Of a DNA stretch of 64,000 nucleotides, positions 7,941 through 17,138 are shown in pieces; the first letter of the stretch is position 1, and every line of letters starts with the position of its first letter. Source of the stretch: Oscillospiraceae bacterium (GTDB lineage Bacteria > Bacillota > Clostridia > UBA1381 > UBA9506); assembly GCA_015068855.1 (NCBI GenBank), contig SVJS01000005.1, forward strand, positions 33,023 through 97,022, written 5' to 3'. Below the pieces are notes generated by a model, which was not told the DNA's origin, did not search any database, and saw only the letters and a program-made list of their open reading frames with translations. Both the position numbers and the translations under genes were made by a program.

Positions 7941-9296
7941 GTGGGAACAAAACTTTCATCCTGGCAACAAGAACTGAACGGAAAAAGAATTTGTGTGGTG
8001 GGGATTGGCATCAGTCACCTGCCCTTGATTGAATATCTGACAAAGCACGGTGCCGAGGTTATCGCCTGCGACAGAAAAACCGAGCAGGAGCTGGGCGAAA
8101 CAGCGCAGAAGCTGAAACAAAGCGGTGTGAAGCTGTGCCTGGGCGAGGGCTACATGGACGCACTGGACGGTGATTTGATTTTCAAAACACCGGGACTCAG
8201 GCCGGATGTGCCGGCGCTGCTTGATGCTGCAAGACGCGGCATTCCCGTCACGACGGAGATGGAGGTTTTCATGGATTTGTGTCCGGCCACGGTTACGGCG
8301 GTTACGGGCAGCGACGGGAAAACCACCACAACAACCCTTATTTATAAGCTTTTATCCGCAGCGGGCTATAAAACCCATGTGGGCGGCAATATCGGTGCGC
8401 CACTTCTGCCCGTCATTGACAGTATCGGTGCGGACGATAAAGTGGTTTTAGAACTGTCCAGCTTTCAGCTACAAACCATGCGGCACAGCCCGTCTTGTGC
8501 GGTGGTCACAAACATCACACCCAATCATCTGGATTATCATGTGGATTATCAGGAATATATCGATGCCAAGAAAAACATTTTCTTGCATCAAAAGAGCACG
8601 GATTTGTTGATTCTCAATCAGGATAACGAGGTAACCCGAAGCCTTGCCGCAAAAGCAAAGGGGCGTGTGTTACGTTTTTCCCGCAGGGGCGACGCGGACA
8701 TTTGTCTTGACGGAACGGACATTTTTGTTAAGAATGAGAGGGTTTTAGACATTCGTGATATTGCCATCCCCGGCATGCATAACGTTGAAAATTACATGGC
8801 GGCTATCGGCGCGGTTTATGGCACCGTCTCGCAAAAGGAAATTGAAACCTGTGCCAAAACCTTCGGCGGTGTGCCGCATCGCATTGAGTTTGTCAGGGAG
8901 CTCATGGGCGTTCGTTATTATAACAGCTCCATTGATTCCTCGCCAAACCGAACCATCAACACCTTGTCCGTTTTTTCTGAGCCCGTGGTGTTGATTGCAG
9001 GCGGTAAGGATAAGGGCATTCCCTATGATGATTTGGGCCCTGCTCTTGCCAAGCACGTTAAAAGTCTTGTTTTAATTGGCGCAACGTCCAAAGTGATTGA
9101 AGAGGTGGCGAAAAAGGACGCGCCCCATCTGCCCGTTTTTCATGCAAGCACCTATGAAGAGGCAGTTATGCTTGCCAAAGAGCAGGCAGAGAGCGGCGAC
9201 GTTGTTGTTTTATCCAATGCCAGCACAAGTTTCGATTTGTTCAAAAATTTTGAAGAACGCGGCAACGTGTTCAAGGATTTGGTGAACCGTTTATGA
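7941..9296 (+). CDS. murD: UDP-N-acetylmuramoyl-L-alanine:D-glutamate ligase
   Basis: Cytoplasmic ATP-dependent ligase adding D-glutamate to UDP-MurNAc-L-alanine in peptidoglycan synthesis. The 451 residues match the family. The N-terminal Rossmann-like UDP-binding segment (CVVGIGISHLPL) precedes the Mur ligase ATP loop TGSDGKTTTTTLIYKLL near residue 120, then VVTNITPNHLDYH and GVPHRIEFV. The C-terminal domain contains LIAGGKDKGIPYDDL. The GTG at 7941 has AAAGAGGG six bases upstream; a TTG seven codons earlier lacks one. The stop overlaps the start of the following peptidase gene by four bases, so translation is probably coupled. murD is usually in a dcw cluster, so this location is atypical. 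Confidence 0.92.
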   Translation: MGTKLSSWQQELNGKRICVVGIGISHLPLIEYLTKHGAEVIACDRKTEQELGETAQKLKQSGVKLCLGEGYMDALDGDLIFKTPGLRPDVPALLDAARRGIPVTTEMEVFMDLCPATVTAVTGSDGKTTTTTLIYKLLSAAGYKTHVGGNIGAPLLPVIDSIGADDKVVLELSSFQLQTMRHSPSCAVVTNITPNHLDYHVDYQEYIDAKKNIFLHQKSTDLLILNQDNEVTRSLAAKAKGRVLRFSRRGDADICLDGTDIFVKNERVLDIRDIAIPGMHNVENYMAAIGAVYGTVSQKEIETCAKTFGGVPHRIEFVRELMGVRYYNSSIDSSPNRTINTLSVFSEPVVLIAGGKDKGIPYDDLGPALAKHVKSLVLIGATSKVIEEVAKKDAPHLPVFHASTYEEAVMLAKEQAESGDVVVLSNASTSFDLFKNFEERGNVFKDLVNRL

Positions 9297-10336
9297 AAGA
9301 AAAACTGTTAAAACTCGCCGGTGCAGACGGTATCTCCGGCTTTGAATTTTCCATGGAAAATCACATAAGAGAGTTGCTTTCGCCCTATTGCGAAACCATC
9401 GAGGCAGACGGCATGGGAAACATCATCGGCACCATCCCCGGGTCTGACCCGGACGGCCGGTCTGTTATGCTGGAAGCGCATATCGACGGCATCGGCCTAA
9501 TGGTCTCTAAGGTTCATGAGGACGGATTTTTGTCCTTTGTGCCCGTAGGGGGCGTGGATAGCGTCATTTTGCCCGGTGCTGAGGTAACTGTTTGGGACAA
9601 GGAACCTTTATATGGTGTCATCGGGGCCAAACCGCCGCATTTGCAAACCGGCGGGCAGGAGGAAGCAACAGCCATTTCTGATATGGTGATTGACATCGGT
9701 CTGTCAGGCGAAAATGCCAAAGACAAAGTCAGCGTTGGCGACATGGTTTGTTTCCGCGAAAAGCCTTGCGCTCTGATGGGCGAGGTTCTTTCGGGCAAGA
9801 GCTTTGATGACAGGGCAGGGCTTATTTCTCTGCTTGTATGTTTAGAAGAATTAAAGGGAAAAACCTTACCCTTTACCATTCATATTGTGGCGGCCGTTCA
9901 GGAAGAAGTCGGGCTGCGCGGGGCAGCCATGGTCAGCGAGCGCCTGATGCCCTCTTGCGCTTTTGTGGTGGATGTTTGCCACGGCGACACCCCTGACGGC
10001 GGCTCGGAAAGTATTTTTAAGTTGGGTTCGGGCGCGGTTGTGAGTTTCGGTCCCAACATTCATCCATATCTGTCATCGTTAGCAAAACAAGTGGCAAAAG
10101 AGGATGATATCTCTGTGAGCTTTGATGCTGACGGCGGCGACACGGGTACCGATGCCTGGGCTGTTCAGGTGGCAGGAAGCGGCATTCCTGTGCTGCTGCT
10201 CTCCATCCCGCTACGCTATATGCACACAACGGTGGAAACCTTGCATTATGACGATGTTGTATCTGTCGGCAAGTTGCTGGCGGCTATGCTCTTAAAACTG
10301 GATTGGGAGGCTCTTTTATGTACCTTTCAGAATTAA
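9293..10336 (+). CDS. M42-family aminopeptidase, first of three
   Basis: Predicted cytoplasmic dinuclear metallo-aminopeptidase (M42, glutamyl aminopeptidase/deblocking type), which as a class forms large self-compartmentalised complexes and trims peptides. Of 347 residues, the metal and catalytic positions appear as EAHIDGIG (metal His and Asp), SFDDRAGL (bridging Asp), QEEVGLRGA (catalytic and metal Glu), VVDVCHGDTPD (metal Asp) and YMHTTVE (C-terminal metal His). The ATG overlaps the murD stop. It differs from the next two in having IDGIG in place of MDELG/MDEVG, hinting at altered specificity. Confidence 0.88.
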   Translation: MKEKLLKLAGADGISGFEFSMENHIRELLSPYCETIEADGMGNIIGTIPGSDPDGRSVMLEAHIDGIGLMVSKVHEDGFLSFVPVGGVDSVILPGAEVTVWDKEPLYGVIGAKPPHLQTGGQEEATAISDMVIDIGLSGENAKDKVSVGDMVCFREKPCALMGEVLSGKSFDDRAGLISLLVCLEELKGKTLPFTIHIVAAVQEEVGLRGAAMVSERLMPSCAFVVDVCHGDTPDGGSESIFKLGSGAVVSFGPNIHPYLSSLAKQVAKEDDISVSFDADGGDTGTDAWAVQVAGSGIPVLLLSIPLRYMHTTVETLHYDDVVSVGKLLAAMLLKLDWEALLCTFQN

Positions 10337-11355
10337 CGGCACTCTCCGGTGTTTCCGGCAATGAACGGGCCGTCAGAAATTTTATTAAAGAAAAAGCAGC
10401 ACCGTATGCTGATGCGGTTGAAATTGATTCCATGGGGAACCTTTTAGTGTTTCAAAAGGGCACGGGCAACTCTGGGAAAACTCTGATGCTCTGTGCGCAT
10501 ATGGATGAAGTTGGCCTGATTGTCAGCCGTATCACAGAGGAAGGCTTTTTGAAATTCAAAACCGTCGGCGGTATCGACCCGAGGGTGTTGGTTTCCAAGC
10601 GGGTCTGCGTAGGGGAGGTAGGGCTTTCCGGCGTCATTGGTCGTAAGGCCATTCATTTGCTCTCCAAGGAAGAACGCAAAAAAGCGCCTGAAATTAAGAA
10701 TTTGTATGTGGATATTGGCGCTAAGGATAAAGAAGAAGCCGAGAGTAAGGTTTCCATCGGGGATTATATCACCTTTAACAGTGCGTATGTTCCCTTTGGA
10801 GGCGGTCTTGTCAAGGCTAAGGCGGTGGATAACCGTGCCGGCTGTGCTGTTTTGTTGGACGTGATGCAGGAGCCATGCTCCTGGGACCGTGTTTATGCCT
10901 TTACCGTGCAGGAAGAAACAGGCCTCAGAGGCGCGCGCCTTTGTGCCAGACGGGTAAAGCCCGATATGGCCCTGGTGCTGGAAGCCACAACCTGTTCAGA
11001 CCTGCCGGAAACGGATAAACACATGATGTCCACGCGCTTAGGCGGCGGTGCTGCCATTTCCTTTACGGATGGCACAACCAGCTATAACCGGAAACTGGTG
11101 CAGCGCCTGTATCAGCTGGCAGAAGAAAACCATATCCCTGTTCAATATAAACAAACCGCAACAGGCGGCAACGATGCGGGGATTATTCATGTCTCGGCAG
11201 GCGGCATTCTGACGGCGGCGATTTCCGTGCCGGCGCGCTACATTCATTCGCCGGTCAGCGTGATTTCGCTGGTGGATTATGAGGCGGTTAAAAAACTGAC
11301 AAAAGTATGGATGCAGGAGGTTAGTCATGCAGAACTTGTTACAGACTTTATGTGA
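10318..11355 (+). CDS. M42-family aminopeptidase, second of three
   Basis: Second M42 metallopeptidase, 345 residues. It has the complete active-site set: CAHMDEVGLIVS, AVDNRAGCAVL, QEETGLRGARL, an acidic metal position in VLEATTCSD (Glu where the first copy has Asp), and RYIHSPVSV. The ATG at 10318 is chosen over an upstream TTG because GGGAGG sits seven bases before it. The gene begins 19 bases inside the end of the preceding one, which indicates translational coupling. Such enzymes probably act on peptides in the cytoplasm; nothing in the sequence fixes the substrate. Confidence 0.88.
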   Translation: MYLSELTALSGVSGNERAVRNFIKEKAAPYADAVEIDSMGNLLVFQKGTGNSGKTLMLCAHMDEVGLIVSRITEEGFLKFKTVGGIDPRVLVSKRVCVGEVGLSGVIGRKAIHLLSKEERKKAPEIKNLYVDIGAKDKEEAESKVSIGDYITFNSAYVPFGGGLVKAKAVDNRAGCAVLLDVMQEPCSWDRVYAFTVQEETGLRGARLCARRVKPDMALVLEATTCSDLPETDKHMMSTRLGGGAAISFTDGTTSYNRKLVQRLYQLAEENHIPVQYKQTATGGNDAGIIHVSAGGILTAAISVPARYIHSPVSVISLVDYEAVKKLTKVWMQEVSHAELVTDFM

Positions 11356-12316
11356 TATAAAAGCACCCTCAGGCTGTGAGAGTGCTTTGGCAGATTTTAT
11401 TAGTGAGGAACTGCGTCCGTATGCAGATGAGATATATCGGGATGCGCTGGGGAACCTGATTGTGCACAAAAAAGGACCCGGCAAAAAGCTCATGTTTTGT
11501 GCCCATATGGACGAATTAGGTGTTGTTGCCACTTGCTATGGCGAAAAAGGGCAGATTTATGTGGCGGCTTTGGGCGGCGTTGTGCCCCATCGCATACTGT
11601 ATAAAAGAGTACGGTTTATGAATGGCACCGAGGGTGTCATCGTGCCGGATGGCGATGAAAATGATGTGCTGAAAAACATAAAAATGGGCAAGCTCTATGT
11701 GGATATCGGTGCCCGTGACGAAAAAACGGCAAAAGCCATGGTTGCAATCGGTGAAAGTGCGGTTTTCGTTGGGGATTATGTTGACCAGGGCGATGTTATT
11801 ATCAGTAAAGCCTTGGACGACCGTGCGGGTTGCTATGCCTTAATGCGCGGTTTAATGGAGGCGAAGCAGAATGCACAGGATGTGTATGCTGTTTTTACCG
11901 TCAGCGAGGAACTGGGCTTGCGCGGTGCTAAGGCGGTCGGTGTCAGCATCAGCCCCGATTATGCAGTTGCGCTGGATGTAACAAGAACGGGCGACACGGC
12001 ATCCGGCCCCAAAATGTCCACGGCTTTGGGCAAAGGTGCAGCTATTAAAATTATGGATAGCTCCCTGATTACGCATCCCATCGTCAAAGAGCGCTTAAAA
12101 GCCCTTTGTGAAAAGCGGAACATTCTCTGGCAACCGGAGGTGTTGGAGCGGGGTGGTACCGATGCGGGTGCTGTGCACCTGACCGGTGGTGGCGTTCCCA
12201 GCGGCTGCATTTCCATCCCCACAAGAAATATTCACAGCCCCGGCGAAATGGTAGATAAACATGATTTGGAAAACGTTGTTGCTTTGGTAACAGCCCTGAT
12301 TGAAGAGGGCATGTAG
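11327..12316 (+). CDS. M42-family aminopeptidase, third of three
   Basis: Third tandem M42 peptidase, 329 residues and the shortest. The metal ligands are visible as CAHMDELGVVA, ALDDRAGCYAL, VSEELGLRGAKA (the catalytic Glu pair retained, Gln replaced by Ser), VALDVTRTGD and RNIHSPGEM. CAGGAGGT lies shortly before the ATG, and the start is 29 bases inside the previous gene. Divergence from its two neighbours suggests an old gene triplication rather than a recent one. M42 enzymes assemble as dodecamers, so the three products could form homo- or hetero-complexes (inference). A terminator follows. Confidence 0.88.
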   Translation: MQNLLQTLCDIKAPSGCESALADFISEELRPYADEIYRDALGNLIVHKKGPGKKLMFCAHMDELGVVATCYGEKGQIYVAALGGVVPHRILYKRVRFMNGTEGVIVPDGDENDVLKNIKMGKLYVDIGARDEKTAKAMVAIGESAVFVGDYVDQGDVIISKALDDRAGCYALMRGLMEAKQNAQDVYAVFTVSEELGLRGAKAVGVSISPDYAVALDVTRTGDTASGPKMSTALGKGAAIKIMDSSLITHPIVKERLKALCEKRNILWQPEVLERGGTDAGAVHLTGGGVPSGCISIPTRNIHSPGEMVDKHDLENVVALVTALIEEGM

Positions 12317-12330
12317 TGTAGTTTATAACA

Positions 12331-12366
12331 AAAAACCGTGGTAAGCATGCCGCTTACCACGGTTTT
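12331..12366. terminator. Bidirectional terminator after the M42 genes
   Basis: A long stem with arms AAAACCGTGGTAAG and CTTACCACGGTTTT, an A-run before and T-residues after, lies between convergent genes. Confidence 0.88.
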
Positions 12367-12367
12367 A

Positions 12368-12979
12368 TTATTTCTTCCGTTTCAAAACCAATTGTTCTAA
12401 GTGCGTAAAATCGCTGTTGCGAATCACATCAGCAGTTAGTGTAACAGAGGCGCCGCACAGGCAACACTCCAAAATCAAATCGTCCTCACGAACCTCAACA
12501 TCAATCATATTGGAGCCGCATTCACAATAAAGCTTTTCCTCATCAGAAAGGGATTGGATTTTATCCAGGGCTTTAAGCATCGTTACGCCGTTTTTTCCGG
12601 TGTGCTCCAACCCGCAGGCGGCAATCACTTCTTCAATATAGTGCTCGTTGCGGACAACAGCGCTGTGCACAGCCTCGGTTCCGCCAATAAACACAAGCCC
12701 GACCATCACGTTGGGACAGGCAAACTCGGTGCAATCCTTTTTGGCCAGAGACTGAAACGGCAGGGAAAATTTATGAGTTTCGTCGCAGACAATGCATTGC
12801 ACGGCAACAATGAAATTATTTTTGTTTTCAGGCGCAATCAAAAGACTGGATTGACCGCATTTACATTGAATGCTGACGCCCTTTGTTCCCGACAATTCAA
12901 ACAGGGAAAAATCGCCGAAGGAAATTTCACCGCAATTCGGGCAACGGTAGGCAGCCGTTCTGTTAAAGTTGATAACCAT
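12368..12979 (-). CDS. Multi-zinc-ribbon protein of unknown function
   Basis: Predicted 203-residue cytoplasmic protein with repeated Cys pairs: CPNCGE near the start, CKCGQ, CIVCDE, CECGS, and CCLCGA near the end. These suggest about three four-Cys zinc sites in ribbon-like units. No signal peptide or membrane segment is visible. The start ATG (MVINFNRT) has a GAGG box about eight bases upstream; the 19 upstream in-frame residues lack family-like character. I do not recognise a named family. A structural or nucleic-acid-binding role is possible, but nothing more can be said. Confidence 0.7.
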   Translation of the reverse strand: MVINFNRTAAYRCPNCGEISFGDFSLFELSGTKGVSIQCKCGQSSLLIAPENKNNFIVAVQCIVCDETHKFSLPFQSLAKKDCTEFACPNVMVGLVFIGGTEAVHSAVVRNEHYIEEVIAACGLEHTGKNGVTMLKALDKIQSLSDEEKLYCECGSNMIDVEVREDDLILECCLCGASVTLTADVIRNSDFTHLEQLVLKRKK

Positions 12980-13324
12980 AGTGTAGCCTCGCTTCTTTGT
13001 AATCACTCTTATCATCATACTACAAAACAGGCGCAAAGTAAAGACTTATTTTGCTAAAACTGTTATGCGTGGGAGAGTTTTTACGGATATAAAAATTTTA
13101 TTGCTTTTTGCTTTTATAGGGAGTATAAGTGCTAAGGAGAAAATTATTCTAAATGCGATAATTTGGCCAAACTCAGAAAAAAGGGAAAAATGAATTTTTT
13201 CGCAAACGCCCATGGAAGCGGAATTGAGAAATTTGTCAATTTTACGCAAAAAAAGCCGTTTTCGTTTGGACAAACTCAGTATAATGTGATATACTGTCAG
13301 TAATACATTTGGAGGTGTGTTATT
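12980..13324 (+). other. Intergenic region before the uracil permease gene
   Basis: 345 bases with no convincing gene. The interval is A/T-rich and holds only the putative permease promoter near its end. A possible small minus-strand reading frame here has no ribosome binding site. I see no riboswitch or PyrR-type site. Confidence 0.5.
13266..13295 (+). promoter_or_regulatory. Probable promoter of the uracil permease gene
   Basis: TTGGAC and TATACT with an 18-base spacer. A second -10-like TATAAT (13280-13285) lies inside the spacer. Confidence 0.55.
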
Positions 13325-14809
13325 ATGAAATTAATCTACGGTATTACTGACAAGCCGAAGTTTGGGCAGCTGATTGTGTTTGCCCTGCAACAGCTTCTGG
13401 CGATTATGGCCGCAACATTAGTTGTTCCTGTTATTGTCGGCCATGGCATGCAGCCCGCGGCTGCACTGTTTGGTGCCGGTATGGGTACCTTGGTTTATGT
13501 ACTGTTTACACGTGGGAAAAGCCCTGTATTCTTGGGTAGCTCCTTTGCTTTCATCGGCTCTATGAGCGCTGCTTTTGCCGGTGCTGTCAGCATGCAGGCA
13601 GGCTATGCCGGTATTTTAATCGGTGCCGGTTTTGCAGGTCTTGTCTATGTTGTTATTGCACTCGTTGTTAAATTCGCCGGCGTTGCATGGATTAACAAAA
13701 TCATGCCTGCGGTTGTTATCGGCCCCACAGTTGCCATTATTGGTTTGTCCCTGGCAGGAAATGCCGTCGGCGATTTGACCAAGGTTAATTATGTGGCTCC
13801 GGTTGATGCAGCTCTGTATCAGGTTGTGGAAGTTGATGAAATTGGCGGCGACGGAACCTTAGGAACAAGCTTAAAGGTGTTCACAGAAGACGGTGTGAAT
13901 TGCCCCGGTATTGCTATTCAGGCTAACGAAGATGGTACATACGCTCTGTCACAGACTACAGGTTCTCCCTACGTTGCTTTGATTTGTGGTTTGATTACCT
14001 TGTTTGTAACCATGATTTGTTCCAGTTACGGCAAAAAGATGGTTAAATTGATTCCGTTCATTATCGGTATTATTGCCGGTTATCTGGCAGCAACAATCTT
14101 CTACTTCATTGGTAAAGCAACAGGTAATGCAGCCCTGATGATTATCAACTTTGCCCCCTTTGCTGCTATGGAAAGCATGATTGCTGTTCCTGATTTCACA
14201 TTCCTGACAGCTATGAAGGGCTTTGCTGAAATTGATGCATCTTACATCGGTACAATCGCAGCAGCTTATGTTCCGGTTGCCTTTGTTGTTTTTGCTGAGC
14301 ATATCGCAGACCATAAGAATTTAAGCTCCATCATTGAGCAGGACCTTTTGGAAAACCCCGGTCTGCATCGCACACTGCTAGGCGACGGTGTTGGTTCTAT
14401 TGTCGGCGCAATCTTCGGTGGTTGCCCCAACACAACATACGGCGAGTCCGTAGGCTGCGTTGCAATCACAAAGAACGCTTCCGTTGCAACCATCATTGCA
14501 GCTGCTATCGGCGCTCTTCTGATTTCGTTTATCACACCCTTTGTTGCTTTTGTTAACACCATTCCCTCTTGCGTAATGGGCGGTGTTTGCATGGCGCTTT
14601 ACGGTTTCATTGCTGTTTCCGGTTTGAAGATGATTAAAAACGTAGATTTAGAGCAGAATAAAAACCTGTTCGTTGTTTCCGTTATCTTGATTGCCGGTAT
14701 TGGTGGTCTGGTTCTGCAAATCGGTGCGGTTACCATCACATCCATCGCTTGCGCTTTGATTCTGGGTATTCTGGTTAACCTGCTGCTTTCCAAGGCACAG
14801 GAAAACTAA
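13325..14809 (+). CDS. uraA: Uracil/xanthine permease (NCS2 family)
   Basis: Polytopic membrane transporter, 494 residues with about 12-14 hydrophobic segments, importing uracil or a related nucleobase with protons. Family features are LQQLLAIMAATLVVPVIVG in the first segment, VFLGSSFAFIGSM in segment 3, VIGPTVAIIGLSLA, FVVFAEHIADHKNL (the conserved Glu motif of segment 8) and FGGCPNTTYGESVG (segment 10). A loop of about 50 residues around 160-210 is longer and more acidic than in short homologues. GGAGGTG lies about eight bases before the ATG. The next gene is upp, which supports uracil as substrate over xanthine. Confidence 0.92.
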   Translation: MKLIYGITDKPKFGQLIVFALQQLLAIMAATLVVPVIVGHGMQPAAALFGAGMGTLVYVLFTRGKSPVFLGSSFAFIGSMSAAFAGAVSMQAGYAGILIGAGFAGLVYVVIALVVKFAGVAWINKIMPAVVIGPTVAIIGLSLAGNAVGDLTKVNYVAPVDAALYQVVEVDEIGGDGTLGTSLKVFTEDGVNCPGIAIQANEDGTYALSQTTGSPYVALICGLITLFVTMICSSYGKKMVKLIPFIIGIIAGYLAATIFYFIGKATGNAALMIINFAPFAAMESMIAVPDFTFLTAMKGFAEIDASYIGTIAAAYVPVAFVVFAEHIADHKNLSSIIEQDLLENPGLHRTLLGDGVGSIVGAIFGGCPNTTYGESVGCVAITKNASVATIIAAAIGALLISFITPFVAFVNTIPSCVMGGVCMALYGFIAVSGLKMIKNVDLEQNKNLFVVSVILIAGIGGLVLQIGAVTITSIACALILGILVNLLLSKAQEN

Positions 14810-14836
14810 ACAAAAGAACAGTTTTGCATGCATTTG

Positions 14837-14867
14837 CCCATGCCGTCATTTGCGGCATGGGCATAGC
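14837..14867 (+). other. Intergenic hairpin between uraA and upp
   Basis: An 11-bp perfect stem (TGCCCATGCCG with CGGCATGGGCA) without a T-run. A smaller stem (TTTCCC/GGGAAA) followed by a T-rich stretch lies at about 14883-14918 and may act as a weak terminator or attenuator before upp. Confidence 0.55.
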
Positions 14868-14953
14868 CATATCTCTTACCGTTTTCCCTGTGGGAAAGAG
14901 AGGCAATTTTTTAATTTATGATGTCGAATCAGGGCGACAGAATGGAGAAAAAC

Positions 14954-15583
14954 ATGAGTAAAGTTGTTATTTTTGACCATCCCTTAATCCAACACAAAAC
15001 AACCATTTTGCGTAAAAAAACAACTCCCAACAAGGAGTTTCGTGAAATTGTTGAGGAAATCACGATGCTGATGTGCTATGAATCCCTGCGTGATTTGCCG
15101 CTGGAAGAAGTTGAAATTGAGACACCGCTTACAAAGACCAAGCAGAAAATGCTGCGTGGTAAAAAACTTGCGGTTGTTCCCATCCTCCGTGCGGGCCTTG
15201 GCATGGTCAGCGGTATCCAGAAGTTGATTCCCTCTGCCAAAATCGGTCATATCGGTATGTACCGTGACGAGGAAACCTTAATGCCTCACGAATATTACTG
15301 CAAGCTGCCTGCCGATATTGCCAATCGTTTGATTGTTGTGGTTGACCCCATGCTTGCCACCGGTGGCTCTGCTATTGATGCGATTACGCAGATTAAATCT
15401 TATGGCGGCAAAAACATTAAGTTCCTCTGCCTGATTGCAGCGCCCGAGGGAACAGAAGCATTGTCTAAGGCACATCCCGATGTGGATATTTACTGTGCAA
15501 ACTTAGACGAATGCTTAAATGAAAATGGTTACATTCTGCCCGGTTTAGGTGACGCGGGAGATCGTATTTTCGGTACAAAATAA
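14954..15583 (+). CDS. upp: Uracil phosphoribosyltransferase
   Basis: Pyrimidine salvage enzyme converting uracil and PRPP to UMP in the cytoplasm. With the ATG at 14954 the protein has 209 residues, the standard length. Signatures are [13 protein letters not shown] at the N-terminus, PILRAGLGM, the PRPP-binding loop [12 protein letters not shown] near residue 128, and the uracil-binding C-terminus [22 protein letters not shown] lies eight bases before this ATG; an upstream ATG at 14918 would add twelve non-conserved residues. It works with the preceding permease to capture external uracil. Confidence 0.96.
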   Translation: MSKVVIFDHPLIQHKTTILRKKTTPNKEFREIVEEITMLMCYESLRDLPLEEVEIETPLTKTKQKMLRGKKLAVVPILRAGLGMVSGIQKLIPSAKIGHIGMYRDEETLMPHEYYCKLPADIANRLIVVVDPMLATGGSAIDAITQIKSYGGKNIKFLCLIAAPEGTEALSKAHPDVDIYCANLDECLNENGYILPGLGDAGDRIFGTK

Positions 15584-15596
15584 AAAGCTCATGAAG

Positions 15597-15640
15597 AAGG
15601 ATATGTCAAAATGCCATTGCGTTTTGATGTGTCCTTTTTT
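15597..15640 (+). terminator. Terminator after upp
   Basis: An 18-bp stem including G-U pairs (15597-15614 with 15619-15636), a 4-base CATT loop and a T-run. Confidence 0.85.
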
Positions 15641-15641
15641 C

Positions 15642-15670
15642 TTGCATTTTTCTGCCATTTGCGGTATACT
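15642..15670 (+). promoter_or_regulatory. Promoter of the MATE transporter gene
   Basis: TTGCAT and TATACT with a 17-base spacer, starting directly after the upp terminator. Confidence 0.7.
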
Positions 15671-15714
15671 ACCTATATAGCAATCGAAAGTTTTAACAGG
15701 AAAGAAAAAGGCGT

Positions 15715-17124
15715 ATGGATACGAAAAAACAAAACAATAATTCGAATTTTGAAAAAATGACAACCTGGCCGATTCCAAAGCTGGTTATCACCTTAGGCAT
15801 CCCGACCACCATCAGCATGCTTGTTACCAACATTTACAACATGGCAGACACTTTCTTTGTCAGCGAATTAGGTAATAGCGCCAGCGGAGCTGTTGGGATT
15901 GTGTTCGGGCTCATGTCCATCATTCAGGCGTTTGGTTTCATGTTCGGTCACGGAGCCGGGAGCATCATTGCGCGTAAACTAGGCAAGCAGGATGAAAAAA
16001 CGGCCTCAGTTTTTGCGAGCCTGAGTATTGCGGCCTGCTTACTGACAGGAACGTTGATTGGCATCTTGGGGCTTCTTTTTCTGGAACCCTTAATGTATCT
16101 TTTGGGCAGCACGAAAACCATTCTGCCTTATGCCAAAGGGTATGGATTTTACATATTGCTTGCCTGCCCGCTGACCATGACAAGCTTTGCGCTCAATAAC
16201 ATCCTGCGCTATGAGGGCAAGGCCTTTTATGCCATGATTGGCCTGACTGTCGGCGGCATTTTGAATATGGTTGGTGACCCCCTTTTAATCTTCGGTTTGG
16301 GCCTCGGCATAGAGGGCGCCGGCATTTCCACGGCTTTTTCACAATGTGTCAGCTTTCTGATTTTGCTTTCCCCGTTTTTGCGTGGGAAAACCCAAAGCAA
16401 GCTTTCCGTGATGGCTCTTAAAGAAAATCCCCGGGGAATTTTTGACATCATGGCAACGGGTTTTCCGAGCCTGGTGCGGCAAGGGTTAAACAGCGTTTCC
16501 ACCATGCTCCTTAATAACCTGGCAGGCCTGTATGGCGATGCGGCCGTGGCGGCGTTTTCCATTGTAAACCGCATCACTTTCTTTATCTTTGCGGTGGGTG
16601 TTGGTGTGGGGCAGGGCTTCCAGCCCGTGGCCTCGTTTAATTATGGCGCAGGCCTGTATTCCCGCGTGAAAAAGGCTTTTTATTTTACCACGGGCGCAGG
16701 AGAGGCTTTTTTGGGTTTGTTAGCCATTTTCGGCCTCTTGTTTTCAGGTTACCTAATCGGACTCTTCCGCAACGATACAACAGTTATCGCCATTGGAACG
16801 GTGGCCCTTCGGTTTCAGCTTGTGGCCTTGTATTTCCAACCGTTGACCATTTGCGCCAACATGCTGTTTCAAAGCATAGGGGAAAATAAAAAAGCAACGC
16901 TTTTATCCATGATGCGCAGCGGCATTTTATTTGTGCCGATCATTCTGCTTTTGCATAAACTGCTGGGCCTCCTCGGCGTCCAGCTCGCGCAGGCTGTGGC
17001 AGATGTTTTGGCATTTTTCATCAGCTTGCCGCTCGTTGTAAACTTTTTGAGGAAACTGCCACCGGATCAAGCGGAATCCTCCGGCGGTTGTTGCCATACA
17101 AAACAGATACAAGCAAAAAATTGA
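15715..17124 (+). CDS. MATE-family efflux transporter
   Basis: Twelve-segment inner-membrane antiporter (469 residues) of the multidrug and toxin extrusion family. Both MatE halves are visible: the first begins LGIPTTISMLVTNIYNMADTFFV, and the second begins near residue 240 at GFPSLVRQGLNSVSTMLLNN, with GVGVGQGFQPVASFNYGA as the conserved second-half motif. AGGAAAG precedes the ATG. The gene ends 15 bases before the phosphatase gene and the two may be co-transcribed. The tail ends in a short Cys/Lys-rich segment. Substrate unknown. Confidence 0.9.
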   Translation: MDTKKQNNNSNFEKMTTWPIPKLVITLGIPTTISMLVTNIYNMADTFFVSELGNSASGAVGIVFGLMSIIQAFGFMFGHGAGSIIARKLGKQDEKTASVFASLSIAACLLTGTLIGILGLLFLEPLMYLLGSTKTILPYAKGYGFYILLACPLTMTSFALNNILRYEGKAFYAMIGLTVGGILNMVGDPLLIFGLGLGIEGAGISTAFSQCVSFLILLSPFLRGKTQSKLSVMALKENPRGIFDIMATGFPSLVRQGLNSVSTMLLNNLAGLYGDAAVAAFSIVNRITFFIFAVGVGVGQGFQPVASFNYGAGLYSRVKKAFYFTTGAGEAFLGLLAIFGLLFSGYLIGLFRNDTTVIAIGTVALRFQLVALYFQPLTICANMLFQSIGENKKATLLSMMRSGILFVPIILLLHKLLGLLGVQLAQAVADVLAFFISLPLVVNFLRKLPPDQAESSGGCCHTKQIQAKN

Positions 17125-17138
17125 AAAGGAGACAGAGT

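Noticed and set aside
13046..13273. A 75-codon minus-strand frame before the uracil permease gene.
   Set aside because: Low-complexity, no ribosome binding site, overlapping the permease promoter region.
13296..13324. A PyrR- or purine-type riboswitch before the uracil permease gene.
   Set aside because: The leader after the putative promoter is under 30 bases, too short to hold one.
14837..14867. A strong intrinsic terminator between uraA and upp.
   Set aside because: The stem is perfect, but no T-run follows, so I list it only as a hairpin.
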